Made by a program: the position numbers and the translations under genes. Positions 33,622 to 41,704 of a DNA stretch of 59,088 nt are shown here, one piece after another; within the stretch, counting starts at the first letter, position 1, and the number at the start of each line of letters is the position of its first letter. Source of the stretch: Pseudomonadota bacterium (GTDB lineage: Bacteria; Pseudomonadota; Gammaproteobacteria; Steroidobacterales; Steroidobacteraceae); NCBI GenBank assembly GCA_003242685.1, contig QGVD01000016.1, positions 1 through 59,088 on the forward strand, read 5' to 3'. A model generated the notes under the pieces. That model ran no database searches and was not told the DNA's origin. It saw only the letters and a list, made by a program, of their open reading frames with translations.

Positions 33622-34141
33622 GGCGCTTCTGGAACCGGTCGTTCGCTGGGTAGAGCTCGGCCGCATCGGCAGCCCGTTCGGCGTGCGGGGATGGGTGCAC
33701 GTGACCTCGTACACCGACCCGCCGGAGCGGCTGATCTCGTACCGCACGTGGACTCTGCGGAATCCTGACGGGACGCGGGTCGAGCGCCGGCTGGCCGAGG
33801 GCCGCCTGCAGGGCAATCGCCTGGTGGCCCGGCTCGAAGGCGTGGAGGATCGCGATGCCGCCGCCGCGCTGAGGGGTGCGGTCATCGAGATCGAACGCAG
33901 CGAGCTGCCGCCGACTCGCGAGCGCGAGTATTACCGCGCGGACCTGATCGGCCTCGTCGTGCGAAACCTGGAGGGCGTGGAGCTCGGCCGGGTCGATTAC
34001 TTCATCGACGCGCCCGCGAACGCCGTGATGGTGGTGCGGGGCGAGCGGGAGCACTGGCTGCCGGTGACGCCGGTGCACCTGCGCTCGGTGGATCTTGACG
34101 CGGGCCTGATCCTCGTGGACTGGCCCGCGGAGCTCGAATAG
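33584..34141 (+). CDS. rimM: 16S rRNA processing protein RimM
   Basis: RimM assists 30S head assembly by binding S19. The N-terminal barrel shows VELGRIGSPFGVRGWVHV, the PRC-barrel domain follows with YYRADLIGLVVRN, and the end is ILVDWP. No ATG or GTG lies in a suitable position. The only common start codon in frame is TTG at 33584, which overlaps rpsP by 38 bases and gives 185 residues. Otherwise CTG at 33629 is possible: it has AAGG just upstream and would give 170 residues, close to the family length. I report the TTG coordinates, but the true start is unsettled. Confidence 0.9.
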   Translation: MPSTASSSRRRRKALLEPVVRWVELGRIGSPFGVRGWVHVTSYTDPPERLISYRTWTLRNPDGTRVERRLAEGRLQGNRLVARLEGVEDRDAAAALRGAVIEIERSELPPTREREYYRADLIGLVVRNLEGVELGRVDYFIDAPANAVMVVRGEREHWLPVTPVHLRSVDLDAGLILVDWPAELE

Positions 34142-34150
34142 GAGCGAGCG

Positions 34151-34990
34151 GTGCGGATCGAGGTCGTGACGCTCTTCCCGGAGATGGTCCGGGGAGCGCT
34201 GACGTACGGCATCGTGGGGCGCGCGCTGGAGCGCGGCCTGCTCGAGGTCGGCACCGAGGATCCGAGGTCGCACACGAGCGACGTGCACCGCACCGTGGAC
34301 GACCGGCCCTACGGCGGCGGACCGGGCATGGTGCTCAAGCCCGAGCCCATGCTGGCCGCGATCGCCGCGGCGAGCGCGAGGCTCCCGAAGGGGAGCCCCA
34401 GGATCTACCTGTCGGCGCAGGGCGAGGTGTTCTCGCAGGCGCATGCGAGGGAGCTGGCGGAGCTTCCGGGTTTCGTGCTCGTCGCCGGCCGCTACGAAGG
34501 GCTCGACGAGCGGGTGATCACGCTCGGCATCGACCGTGAGCTGTCGATCGGCGACTATGTGCTGTCGGGCGGCGAGCTGCCCGCTCTGGTCGTGATCGAT
34601 GCGGTGGCACGGCTGCTGCCGGGCGCGCTGGGCGACGAGCGCTCAAGCGAGGAGGAGTCCTTCGCCGAGGGGCTTCTCGACTGGCCGCATTACACGCGGC
34701 CGGAAGTGTACGCCGGGCTCGCGGTACCCGAAGTGCTGCTGTCGGGCAACCATGCGCAGATCCGGCGCTGGAGGCTCAAACAGGCCGTCGCGCGGACGTG
34801 GCAGCGGCGGCCGGATCTCATCGTGCGACGGGGGCTCTCGGCGGAGGCGAGCGAGTTACTGAATGAGTTCCTGACCGAGCGCGCGGCGCGCGGCGGAGCT
34901 CGGATCGAGGGTGACGGAAATGAACAAGATCATTCAGGAAATCAACAAGCGGCAGATGAACCGCAAGATCCCGGACTTCAAGCCCGGTGA
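34151..34990 (+). CDS. trmD: tRNA (guanine-N1)-methyltransferase TrmD
   Basis: TrmD makes m1G37 in tRNAs to prevent frameshifting. The GTG at 34151 has AGGAG about 8 bases upstream. SPOUT-knot motifs are DRPYGGGPGMVL, LVAGRYEGLDERV, SIGDYVLSGGELPALV and the C-terminal domain LLDWPHYTRPEVYAG with LSGNHAQIRRWR. At 279 residues it is about 25 longer than usual: a polar tail rich in Gly, Asp and Gln runs past the rplS start and overlaps it by 71 bases. Confidence 0.96.
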   Translation: MRIEVVTLFPEMVRGALTYGIVGRALERGLLEVGTEDPRSHTSDVHRTVDDRPYGGGPGMVLKPEPMLAAIAAASARLPKGSPRIYLSAQGEVFSQAHARELAELPGFVLVAGRYEGLDERVITLGIDRELSIGDYVLSGGELPALVVIDAVARLLPGALGDERSSEEESFAEGLLDWPHYTRPEVYAGLAVPEVLLSGNHAQIRRWRLKQAVARTWQRRPDLIVRRGLSAEASELLNEFLTERAARGGARIEGDGNEQDHSGNQQAADEPQDPGLQAR

Positions 34991-35264
34991 CACGGTCGTC
35001 GTGCAGGTGAAGGTGACCGAAGGCGACCGCGAGCGCGTGCAGGCATACGAGGGCGTCGTCATCGCCAAGAGCAACCGGGGACTGAATTCCTCCTTCACCG
35101 TGCGCAAGATCTCGCACGGCGAAGGCGTCGAGCGCGTGTTCCAGACGTACAGCCCCTCGATCAGCGACATCATCGTGAAGCGCCGCGGCAACGTACGCCG
35201 CGCGAAGCTCTATTACCTGCGCGATCTGTCGGGCAAGGCCGCACGCATCGAGGAGAAGGTCTGA
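34920..35264 (+). CDS. rplS: 50S ribosomal protein L19
   Basis: L19 lies at the 30S-50S interface. From the ATG at 34920 it has 114 residues with FKPGDTVVVQVKVTEGDRER, QAYEGVVIAKSNRG and the C-terminal RRGNVRRAKLYYLRDLSGKAARI. A GTG nine bases earlier is in frame, but the family starts at MNKIIQEI. Its first 71 bases are also read, in another frame, as the end of trmD. Confidence 0.98.
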   Translation: MNKIIQEINKRQMNRKIPDFKPGDTVVVQVKVTEGDRERVQAYEGVVIAKSNRGLNSSFTVRKISHGEGVERVFQTYSPSISDIIVKRRGNVRRAKLYYLRDLSGKAARIEEKV

Positions 35265-35297
35265 TCCGGCAGGTGAAAGCCTGCATCCGGCGCCGGT

Positions 35298-35318
35298 CCG
35301 CACCCGCAGCGGGTGCGG
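35298..35318 (+). terminator. Hairpin after rplS, weak terminator or attenuator
   Basis: CCGCACCC (35298-35305) pairs with GGGTGCGG (35311-35318) around GCAGC. No T tract follows, so intrinsic termination would be poor. It could mark the end of the rpsP operon or reduce reading into sppA, which starts 30 bases later. Confidence 0.3.
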
Positions 35319-35347
35319 CCGGGCTGCCGCGGTGGCGTTGAGCCTCC

Positions 35348-37186
35348 ATGAGCGCACTCCGCTCGATTCTGCAGGGTCTGTGGCGCGGCCTCGACGGCCT
35401 GCGCAAGTTCCTGCATCTCGTCTTCCTGCTCGCGATCTTCGGTTTCGTGCTCGGGGCGCTGCGCGGCACTCTGCCGGTCATCCCCGAGCAGGCGGCGCTC
35501 GTCATCGCACCCGAAGGCGAGATCGTCGAGCAGCTCTCCGGCGATCCCATCCAGCGCGCGATCGATCAGGCGAGCGGTCGGGGCCGCACGGAGACGCTGC
35601 TGTGGGACCTCGTCGATGCCATCCGGGGCGCGGCGGAGGACCGGCGCATCAAGGCGCTGGTGCTCGATCTCCAGTACTTCAGCGGCGCAGGCCAGCCGAC
35701 GCTCGAGGAGCTGGCAGCCGCGATCGGCGAGTTCCGCGCCGCCGGCAAGAAAGTCATCGCATACGGAACGGATTTCCTCCAGGACCAGTACTACATCGCC
35801 GCGCATGCCGACGAGATCTACCTCGATCCGTACGGCTTCGTGCTGATCGACGGCTACGAGCGCTACCGGATGTTCTTCAAGGAAGCGCTCGACAAGCTCG
35901 GCGTCGAGATGAACGTGTTCCGTGTCGGCGAGTTCAAGAGCGCGGTCGAGATCTACACGCGCAACGACATGTCGCCGGAGGAGCGGCAGGCGAGCCTCGC
36001 GTATCTCAACTCGCTCTGGTCGAGCTATCAGAACGCGCTGGCCGAGGCGCGCAAGCTCGAGCCCGATGCCATTGCGAGCTACGTCGCCGCTCTGCCTCAG
36101 GCGACCGCGCAGGCGCGCGGTGACACCGCGCGGGTGGCGCTGGAGGCGGGCCTCGTCACGGGCATCAAGTCGCGCATCGAGGTCGAGCAGCGGCTGATCG
36201 AGCTCGTGGGCGAGGATCCGAAGACGGGCTCCTACAACGCCGTGCGCCACGCGGATTACGTGCGCGTCGTACGTGCCGAGCGGCGGCTGCGGCGCGATGG
36301 AACACCGCGCATCGGCGTCGTCGTCGCGTCGGGAGAGATTCTCGACGGCGAGCAGCCGCCGGGAACCGTGGGCGGTGACTCGCTCGCGCGCCTCATCCGC
36401 AAGGCGCGCGTCGACGAGAACGTGAAGGCCGTGGTGCTGCGCATCGACAGCCCCGGCGGCAGCGTGCTCGCGTCCGAGCAGATCTACCGGGAGCTCCTCG
36501 CGCTCAAGCAGGACGGTAAGCCGCTCATCGTCTCGATGGGCGACGTCGCGGCCTCGGGCGGCTACTACATCGCCGCGCCGGCCGACGAGATCTGGGCGAG
36601 CCCGGCGACCATCACCGGATCGATCGGCATCTTCGCCGTCGTTCCGACCGTGAACCGCACCCTCGAGAAGCTCGGCGTAAACGTCGACGGCGTGGGCACG
36701 ACGCCTCTTTCCGGACAGCTTCGCATCGACCGTCCGCTCGGTGCCGAGGTGCGCACGCTTCTGCAGTCGACGATCGAGCGCGGCTACGAGGAATTCCTCG
36801 CGCGCGTGGCGCAGGGTCGCAACAAGTCGCGCGATCAGGTCGATGCCATCGCACAGGGTCGTGTCTGGGCCGGCACGGAAGCCCAGCGCATCGGGCTCGT
36901 CGACCATCTCGGTACGTTCGATGCGGCCGTGAAGGCTGCCGCACGGCGCGCCGAGCTCACCGACTACGAGGTCGAGTTCATCGAGCCGGATCTCTCGTGG
37001 GCGCAGGCGCTCGCCCTGCAGGTGAAGGTGCGCCTCGTGCGTGCGCTCCTCGCGGGCGACGAGCGCAGCCGCGCGCTCGCCTCGATGGCGCGCACCCTCG
37101 ATCCGCTGCAGCGTGAAATCGAGCGGCTGCGCCGCTTCACCACGCCCAACCGGCTGTACGCCTACTGCTTCTGCTCTCCCCGCTGA
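35348..37186 (+). CDS. sppA: Signal peptide peptidase SppA, 67K type
   Basis: SppA digests cleaved signal peptides at the inner membrane. The 612-residue protein has one N-terminal transmembrane segment (about 22-40, FLHLVFLLAIFGFVLGAL) and two tandem S49 domains. The N-terminal domain carries the general-base Lys in VGEFKSAVEIYTRNDMS. The C-terminal domain has DSPGGSVLASEQIYREL and the nucleophile Ser in GDVAASGGYYIAAPAD. The tandem form is the gammaproteobacterial one. Confidence 0.95.
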   Translation: MSALRSILQGLWRGLDGLRKFLHLVFLLAIFGFVLGALRGTLPVIPEQAALVIAPEGEIVEQLSGDPIQRAIDQASGRGRTETLLWDLVDAIRGAAEDRRIKALVLDLQYFSGAGQPTLEELAAAIGEFRAAGKKVIAYGTDFLQDQYYIAAHADEIYLDPYGFVLIDGYERYRMFFKEALDKLGVEMNVFRVGEFKSAVEIYTRNDMSPEERQASLAYLNSLWSSYQNALAEARKLEPDAIASYVAALPQATAQARGDTARVALEAGLVTGIKSRIEVEQRLIELVGEDPKTGSYNAVRHADYVRVVRAERRLRRDGTPRIGVVVASGEILDGEQPPGTVGGDSLARLIRKARVDENVKAVVLRIDSPGGSVLASEQIYRELLALKQDGKPLIVSMGDVAASGGYYIAAPADEIWASPATITGSIGIFAVVPTVNRTLEKLGVNVDGVGTTPLSGQLRIDRPLGAEVRTLLQSTIERGYEEFLARVAQGRNKSRDQVDAIAQGRVWAGTEAQRIGLVDHLGTFDAAVKAAARRAELTDYEVEFIEPDLSWAQALALQVKVRLVRALLAGDERSRALASMARTLDPLQREIERLRRFTTPNRLYAYCFCSPR

Positions 37187-37261
37187 GAGGAAGTCGAGTT
37201 CTCTGACGCATGCGCGGCGCATCGCCGCGCATGTCTTCAACTGCCTGCGTGCAGATCGCCG

Positions 37262-38293
37262 TCAGAGTGTCGTCCAGTCGAGGATCACCTTGCCCGACTG
37301 GCCCGAGCCCATCGTCGCGAAGGCACGCTCGTACTCCTGAACGGGAAAGTGGTGCGTGATGACCGGATCGAGCTCGAGGCCGCTCTGCAGGAGACTCGCC
37401 ATCTTGTACCAGGTCTCGAACATCTCGCGGCCGTAGATGCCCTTGAGCGTCAGGCCCTTGAAGATCACCTGATTCCAGTCGATGGCGGTTTCCTCGGGCG
37501 GAATGCCGAGCAGCGCGACGGAGCCGCCGTGATGCATCGTGCGCAGGAGCTCGCGCAGCGCCGAAGCATTGCCCGACATCTCGAGTCCGACGTCGAAACC
37601 CTCCTGCATGCCGAGCGACGCCATCGTCTCGTCGAGCGATTCGCGCATCACGTTGATGGCGCGGCTCGCACCCATCTTTCGCGCGAGATCCAGCCGGTAG
37701 TCGTTCACGTCGGTGACGACGACATGGCGTGCGCCGACGAAACGGGCGACCGCGGTCGCCATGATGCCGATCGGCCCCGCGCCGGTGATGAGCACGTCCT
37801 CTCCGACGAGGTTGAACGAGAGAGCGGTGTGCACCGCATTTCCGAAGGGATCGAGGATGGACGCGATGTCGTCCGAAATGGAATCCGGCAGCTTGAACGC
37901 GTTGACGGCCGGTATGACGAGGTACTCGGCGAACGCTCCGGGCCTGTCCACGCCGACGCTTACCGTGTTGCGGCACAGATGGCGTCGCCCGGCGCGGCAG
38001 TTGCGGCAGTAGCCGCAGGTGATGTGCCCTTCGCCCGAGACGCGGTCGCCGACCTTGAGGCCTCGCACCTCCGAGCCGACCTCCACGATGCGGCCGCAGT
38101 ATTCGTGACCCACCGCCATCGGCACGCGGATCGTCTTCTGCGCCCACGCGTCCCAGTTGTAGATGTGCATGTCCGTGCCGCAGATCGAGGTCTTCACGAT
38201 CCTGATCAGCACGTCGTTGGGACCGACGGTCGGCTCGGGAACGTCTTCCATCCAGATGCCGGGCCGCGCTTCCTTCTTCACGAGCGCTTTCAT
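37262..38293 (-). CDS. tdh: L-threonine 3-dehydrogenase
   Basis: Tdh oxidises L-threonine to 2-amino-3-ketobutyrate with NAD. The ATG at 38293 has AAAGGAC about 7 bases upstream and gives 343 residues, the family length. It is a zinc MDR enzyme: catalytic zinc at Cys in ICGTDMHIYNWD and at GHEYCGRI, structural zinc at CGYCRNCRAGRRHLC, and an NAD fold with GAGPIGIMA. The kbl gene lies just upstream on the same strand (20-base gap), and its product cleaves the Tdh product. Confidence 0.97.
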   Translation of the reverse strand: MKALVKKEARPGIWMEDVPEPTVGPNDVLIRIVKTSICGTDMHIYNWDAWAQKTIRVPMAVGHEYCGRIVEVGSEVRGLKVGDRVSGEGHITCGYCRNCRAGRRHLCRNTVSVGVDRPGAFAEYLVIPAVNAFKLPDSISDDIASILDPFGNAVHTALSFNLVGEDVLITGAGPIGIMATAVARFVGARHVVVTDVNDYRLDLARKMGASRAINVMRESLDETMASLGMQEGFDVGLEMSGNASALRELLRTMHHGGSVALLGIPPEETAIDWNQVIFKGLTLKGIYGREMFETWYKMASLLQSGLELDPVITHHFPVQEYERAFATMGSGQSGKVILDWTTL

Positions 38294-38313
38294 GTGGCGT
38301 CCTTTCCGGTGTT

Positions 38314-39501
38314 TCAGCGCACGACGCCGAGCTCGCGGCCCACGATCGTGAAGGCTTCGAGCGCGCGGTCGAGCTGCTCGCGGGTGTGCGCGGCGGACAT
38401 CTGAGTGCGGATGCGCGCCTGGCCCTTCGGCACGACGGGGTAGGAGAAGCCGATCACGTACACGCCGTGCTCGAGCAGTCTGTCCGCCATGCGCGCGGCG
38501 AGCGCGGCATCGCCGAGCATCACGGGAATGATCGGATGCTGTCCCGGCTTCACGTTGAAACCGGCGCGCTCGAGCCCCTGACGGAAATACGCGGCGTTCT
38601 CGAAGAGCCGCTCGCGCAGCTCCGGAGTGTGCTGCACGAGATCGAGCACCCGGAGACTGACCGCCGCGACGACCGGCGGAATGCTGTTCGAGAACAGATA
38701 GGGGCGCGAGCGCTGTCGCAGCCACTCCACGATCTCCCGGCGCGACGCCACGAAACCGCCGGTCCCGCCCCCGAGCGCCTTGCCGAGCGTGCTCGTGACG
38801 ATGTCGACGCGATCCGCGACACCGCAGGCTTCGGGTGTGCCGCGTCCGGTCGGGCCCATGAAGCCGGTGGCGTGCGAATCGTCCACCATCACCAGCGCGT
38901 CGTACCGGTCGGCGAGCTCGCAGATGTCGGCGAGGTTCGCGATGATGCCGTCCATGGAGAAGACGCCGTCGGTCGCGATGAGACGCGTGCGTGCGCCCTG
39001 CGCTTCCTTGAGACACCGCTCCAGATCCGCCATGTCGTTGTTGGCGTAGCGGAAGCGCTTCGCCTTGCAGAGCCGGATGCCGTCGATGATGCTCGCGTGG
39101 TTGAGCTCGTCCGAGATCACCGCGTCCTGCTCGTCGAGGAGGGCCTCGAAAAGGCCGCCGTTCGCGTCGAAGCACGACGAGTAGAGAATCGCGTCCTCGG
39201 TGCCGAGGAACCGGCTCAGCGCCTCCTCGAGCTCCCGGTGCACGGTCTGCGTGCCGCAGATGAAGCGCACCGAGGCCATGCCGTAGCCGAAACGGTCGAT
39301 GGCGAGGTGCGCCGCCTCACGCAGTGCCGGGTGGTTCGCGAGCCCCAGATAGTTGTTGGCGCAGAGGTTTATGACCTCGCGTCCTCCCGTCGTCACGACG
39401 CCCGACTGGGGGCTCGAGAGGACGCGTTCCGTCTTGTAAAGGCCCTGATCGCGCAGGCTCTCGAGCTGCGCTCGCAGGCGTTCGAGGAATTTTTCGTTCA
39501 C
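38314..39501 (-). CDS. kbl: 2-amino-3-ketobutyrate CoA ligase
   Basis: Kbl is a PLP enzyme that splits 2-amino-3-ketobutyrate with CoA into glycine and acetyl-CoA. I start it at the GTG at 39501 (VNEKFLERL), giving 395 residues against 398 in Escherichia coli. The frame is open further, but upstream sequence overlaps the hslR gene. Motifs: LCANNYLGLANHP, DDSHATGF and the PLP lysine in STLGKALGGGTGG. With tdh it forms the threonine-to-glycine route. Confidence 0.96.
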   Translation of the reverse strand: MNEKFLERLRAQLESLRDQGLYKTERVLSSPQSGVVTTGGREVINLCANNYLGLANHPALREAAHLAIDRFGYGMASVRFICGTQTVHRELEEALSRFLGTEDAILYSSCFDANGGLFEALLDEQDAVISDELNHASIIDGIRLCKAKRFRYANNDMADLERCLKEAQGARTRLIATDGVFSMDGIIANLADICELADRYDALVMVDDSHATGFMGPTGRGTPEACGVADRVDIVTSTLGKALGGGTGGFVASRREIVEWLRQRSRPYLFSNSIPPVVAAVSLRVLDLVQHTPELRERLFENAAYFRQGLERAGFNVKPGQHPIIPVMLGDAALAARMADRLLEHGVYVIGFSYPVVPKGQARIRTQMSAAHTREQLDRALEAFTIVGRELGVVR

Positions 39502-39531
39502 GGGAAGTGCCGCCGTGGAAAGGATGACGCG

Positions 39532-39537
39532 ATTATA
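39532..39537 (-). promoter_or_regulatory. Candidate -10 of the kbl-tdh promoter
   Basis: A perfect TATAAT on the minus strand lies 30 bases before the kbl GTG. The same bases, shifted by two, read TATACT (39534-39539) on the plus strand toward hslR. The whole divergent region is only 46 bases, so the two promoters must overlap. Confidence 0.45.
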
Positions 39538-39547
39538 CTCGCGCCCC

Positions 39548-39955
39548 ATGCAGGACGAGTCGGACGACCGCCGCGACGGTTCGATGCGCATCGACCGCTG
39601 GCTGTTCGCGGTGCGCTTCTTCAAGTCGCGTTCGCTCGCGGCCGAGGCCGTGAGCGGCGGCAAGGTGCACGTCAACGGCGAGCGCGTGAAGCCGTCGCGC
39701 GCCGTGCGCGCGGGCGATCGCGTCAGCTTCGTGCGCGGTGGCGTGACCTTCGCGTGCACGGTGCTCGCGCTGCCCGAGCGGCGCGGGCCTGCGCGCGAAG
39801 CGATGCGGTGCTACGAGGAGACGCCGGAGAGCCGTGCGCGGCGCGCCGAGCACCAGGAGCGCATGCGCCTCGCGGCCGCCTCGGCACCGCATCCGGCGGC
39901 ACGCCCGGACAAGCACGAGCGCCGCATGCTGAGGCGCCTGCGCGGGCGCGACTGA
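39548..39955 (+). CDS. hslR: Heat shock protein 15 homologue (S4-domain RNA-binding protein)
   Basis: Hsp15 binds the free 50S subunit carrying a stalled nascent chain and frees it for recycling. The 135-residue product has an S4 domain (about 13-75: MRIDRWLFAVRFFKSRSLA, GGKVHVNGERVKPS) and the family C-terminal tail, CYEETPESRARR then PAARPDKHERRMLRRLRG. The start could be the ATG at 39548 or at 39584 (MRIDRW). If the promoter at 39534 is real, the first ATG would be almost leaderless. Confidence 0.9.
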   Translation: MQDESDDRRDGSMRIDRWLFAVRFFKSRSLAAEAVSGGKVHVNGERVKPSRAVRAGDRVSFVRGGVTFACTVLALPERRGPAREAMRCYEETPESRARRAEHQERMRLAAASAPHPAARPDKHERRMLRRLRGRD

Positions 39956-39988
39956 CGCGGCGAAGAACCGATCCATTCAGGGGGGCAC

Positions 39989-40753
39989 GTGAACGCGACG
40001 GACGTCAGGAGCACGCGGCTCTTCATCGTGCTCTCGGGTTTCTTTCTGACGAATGCGCTGCTGGCCGAGTTCGCCGGCGTGAAGATCTTCTCGCTCGAGG
40101 CGACGCTCGGGCTCGAGCCCTTCGAATGGAGCCTGCTCGGTGTCACCGGCACGCTCAACTTCACCACCGGTGTGCTCCTCTGGCCGTTCGTCTTCATCAT
40201 GACGGACGTCATCAATGAATACTTCGGGGTACGCGGCGTCCGCTTCATCTCCTGGCTCGCGGTGGTGCTGATCGCGTACGCGTTTCTGGCCGCGTACGCC
40301 GCAATAGAGCTCGCGCCGGCGGATTTCTGGGTCGCCGAGAACGCGGCGCTCGGCGTGCCGGACGTTCAGCGTGCGTACGCGATCGTCTTCGGTCAGGGGC
40401 TGTGGACGATCACGGGCTCGATCACCGCGTTTCTCATCGGTCAGCTCATCGACGTGCTGGTCTTCAGGCGCATACGGCGTGCGACCGGAGAAAGGCTCGT
40501 GTGGCTGCGGGCGACGGGCTCGACGGCCGTCTCGCAGCTCATCGACAGCTACATCGTCCTCTACATCGCCTTCGTGCTCGGGCCGCAGCAGTGGCCCATG
40601 CCGCAGTTCCTCGCGGTCGGAACTGTCAACTATGCGTACAAGATGCTCGCAGCGATCGCGCTCATTCCATTGCTCTACGTCTCACGCGCGCTGATCGAGC
40701 GATATCTGGGCGTGGAAGCCGCCCGGATGCTCCGCACGCAGGCCGCCGCCTGA
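39989..40753 (+). CDS. Queuosine precursor transporter (YhhQ/DUF165 family)
   Basis: YhhQ-family proteins import preQ0/preQ1 for queuosine in tRNA. The 254-residue protein has about six transmembrane segments and the family landmarks FVFIMTDVINEYFGVRGVR and STAVSQLIDSYIVLYIAF, with an early NALLAEFAGVKIF segment. It begins with GTG at 39989, preceded by GGGGG, 33 bases after hslR. Here it is about 30 residues longer than the Escherichia coli protein, mainly in the 90-125 loop. Confidence 0.88.
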   Translation: MNATDVRSTRLFIVLSGFFLTNALLAEFAGVKIFSLEATLGLEPFEWSLLGVTGTLNFTTGVLLWPFVFIMTDVINEYFGVRGVRFISWLAVVLIAYAFLAAYAAIELAPADFWVAENAALGVPDVQRAYAIVFGQGLWTITGSITAFLIGQLIDVLVFRRIRRATGERLVWLRATGSTAVSQLIDSYIVLYIAFVLGPQQWPMPQFLAVGTVNYAYKMLAAIALIPLLYVSRALIERYLGVEAARMLRTQAAA

Positions 40754-40769
40754 AAGCCGCTGCCGTGGC

Positions 40770-41654
40770 TCAGTGGAGGAGGGAAGCCATGCGCCGGCGG
40801 TACTGCGCCACGCGCGGATCCTCGTGACCCACGAGCTCGAAGGCCTGCAGGAGGTCTTCCTTTCCCTCGTTGCGCGCGAAGCGACGGTCCGTCTGCATGA
40901 GCTCGAGCCAGCGGTCGAGTGCGCCCGTGACATCGCCCTTGAGCAGAGCACGTGCGGCCGCTGCACGTCGGGACGTGGTATCGGACGACTCGGCGGCAGA
41001 CTCCGGTGCGAGCGCCGCCACGGTGGCGACATGGATGTGAGCTCTGGCTGTGCGCGCCTCGGGCTGGAGCTGAACGGCCGCCGGCAGCGAATCGAGCACC
41101 TTCCGAGCTTCATCCGGCCGACCCGCCCGGGTGAGCACGCGGATCAAGTCGAACACGGCTGGAACGTTCTCGGGGTCCTTCTCGAAGACCTCACGCAGCA
41201 TCCTGGCAGCGGTTTCCGGATCACCGGCTTCGGCACGCGCGAGCGCCTCCGTCCGCATCGCATCGGACTCGCGCGGCAGATGCGGGGCGATGAAAGCCCG
41301 CACTGCGGCCGGGGGGTATACACCGACGAACTCGGCGACGACTTTCCCGTCGCGGAACAGCTTGACCGCGGGAATGCCGCGGATATCGAACCGTTGCGCG
41401 AGCTCCGGTTCCTCGTCCGTGTTCACCTTGACCACGCGCAGCCGCTCGCCGAGCTCCGCTGCGATTTCCTCGAGCACCGGCGCCAGCATGCGGCACGGTC
41501 CGCACCAGGGTGCCCAGAAGTCGACCAGCACGGGACGCGTGCGCGAGGCCTCGATCACTTCGGTCTCGAACTGTGCGGTGGTGACCGCCCGGATATCCGC
41601 CGTCATGCGCTCAGCTTCCGTCGAGAACTGCTGGTTCAGATCATTGTGGCTCAT
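40770..41654 (-). CDS. cnoX: Thioredoxin-TPR chaperedoxin (CnoX/YbbN-like)
   Basis: The 294-residue cytoplasmic protein joins an N-terminal thioredoxin domain (about 20-128) with a C-terminal TPR-like helical domain (about 133-294). CnoX protects clients from oxidation and hands them to GroEL or DnaK. The active site is intact (WAPWCGPCRM), unlike the Escherichia coli protein, which lacks the first Cys, so it may have real disulfide reductase activity. The cis-Pro is in RGIPAVKLF. The ATG at 41606 (MTADIRAV) is an alternative start. It is divergent from putA with only 50 bases between. Confidence 0.9.
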   Translation of the reverse strand: MSHNDLNQQFSTEAERMTADIRAVTTAQFETEVIEASRTRPVLVDFWAPWCGPCRMLAPVLEEIAAELGERLRVVKVNTDEEPELAQRFDIRGIPAVKLFRDGKVVAEFVGVYPPAAVRAFIAPHLPRESDAMRTEALARAEAGDPETAARMLREVFEKDPENVPAVFDLIRVLTRAGRPDEARKVLDSLPAAVQLQPEARTARAHIHVATVAALAPESAAESSDTTSRRAAAARALLKGDVTGALDRWLELMQTDRRFARNEGKEDLLQAFELVGHEDPRVAQYRRRMASLLH

Positions 41655-41704
41655 TGCCGGGGATCAAGCGGCGGGCGAATCCGGGCTGGCCTACACTATG
41701 TGCC

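Noticed and set aside
38294..39175. N-terminal extension of tdh reading into kbl
   Set aside because: The frame is open, but the extension is the out-of-frame shadow of kbl, and tdh has its own ribosome binding site and ATG at 38293.
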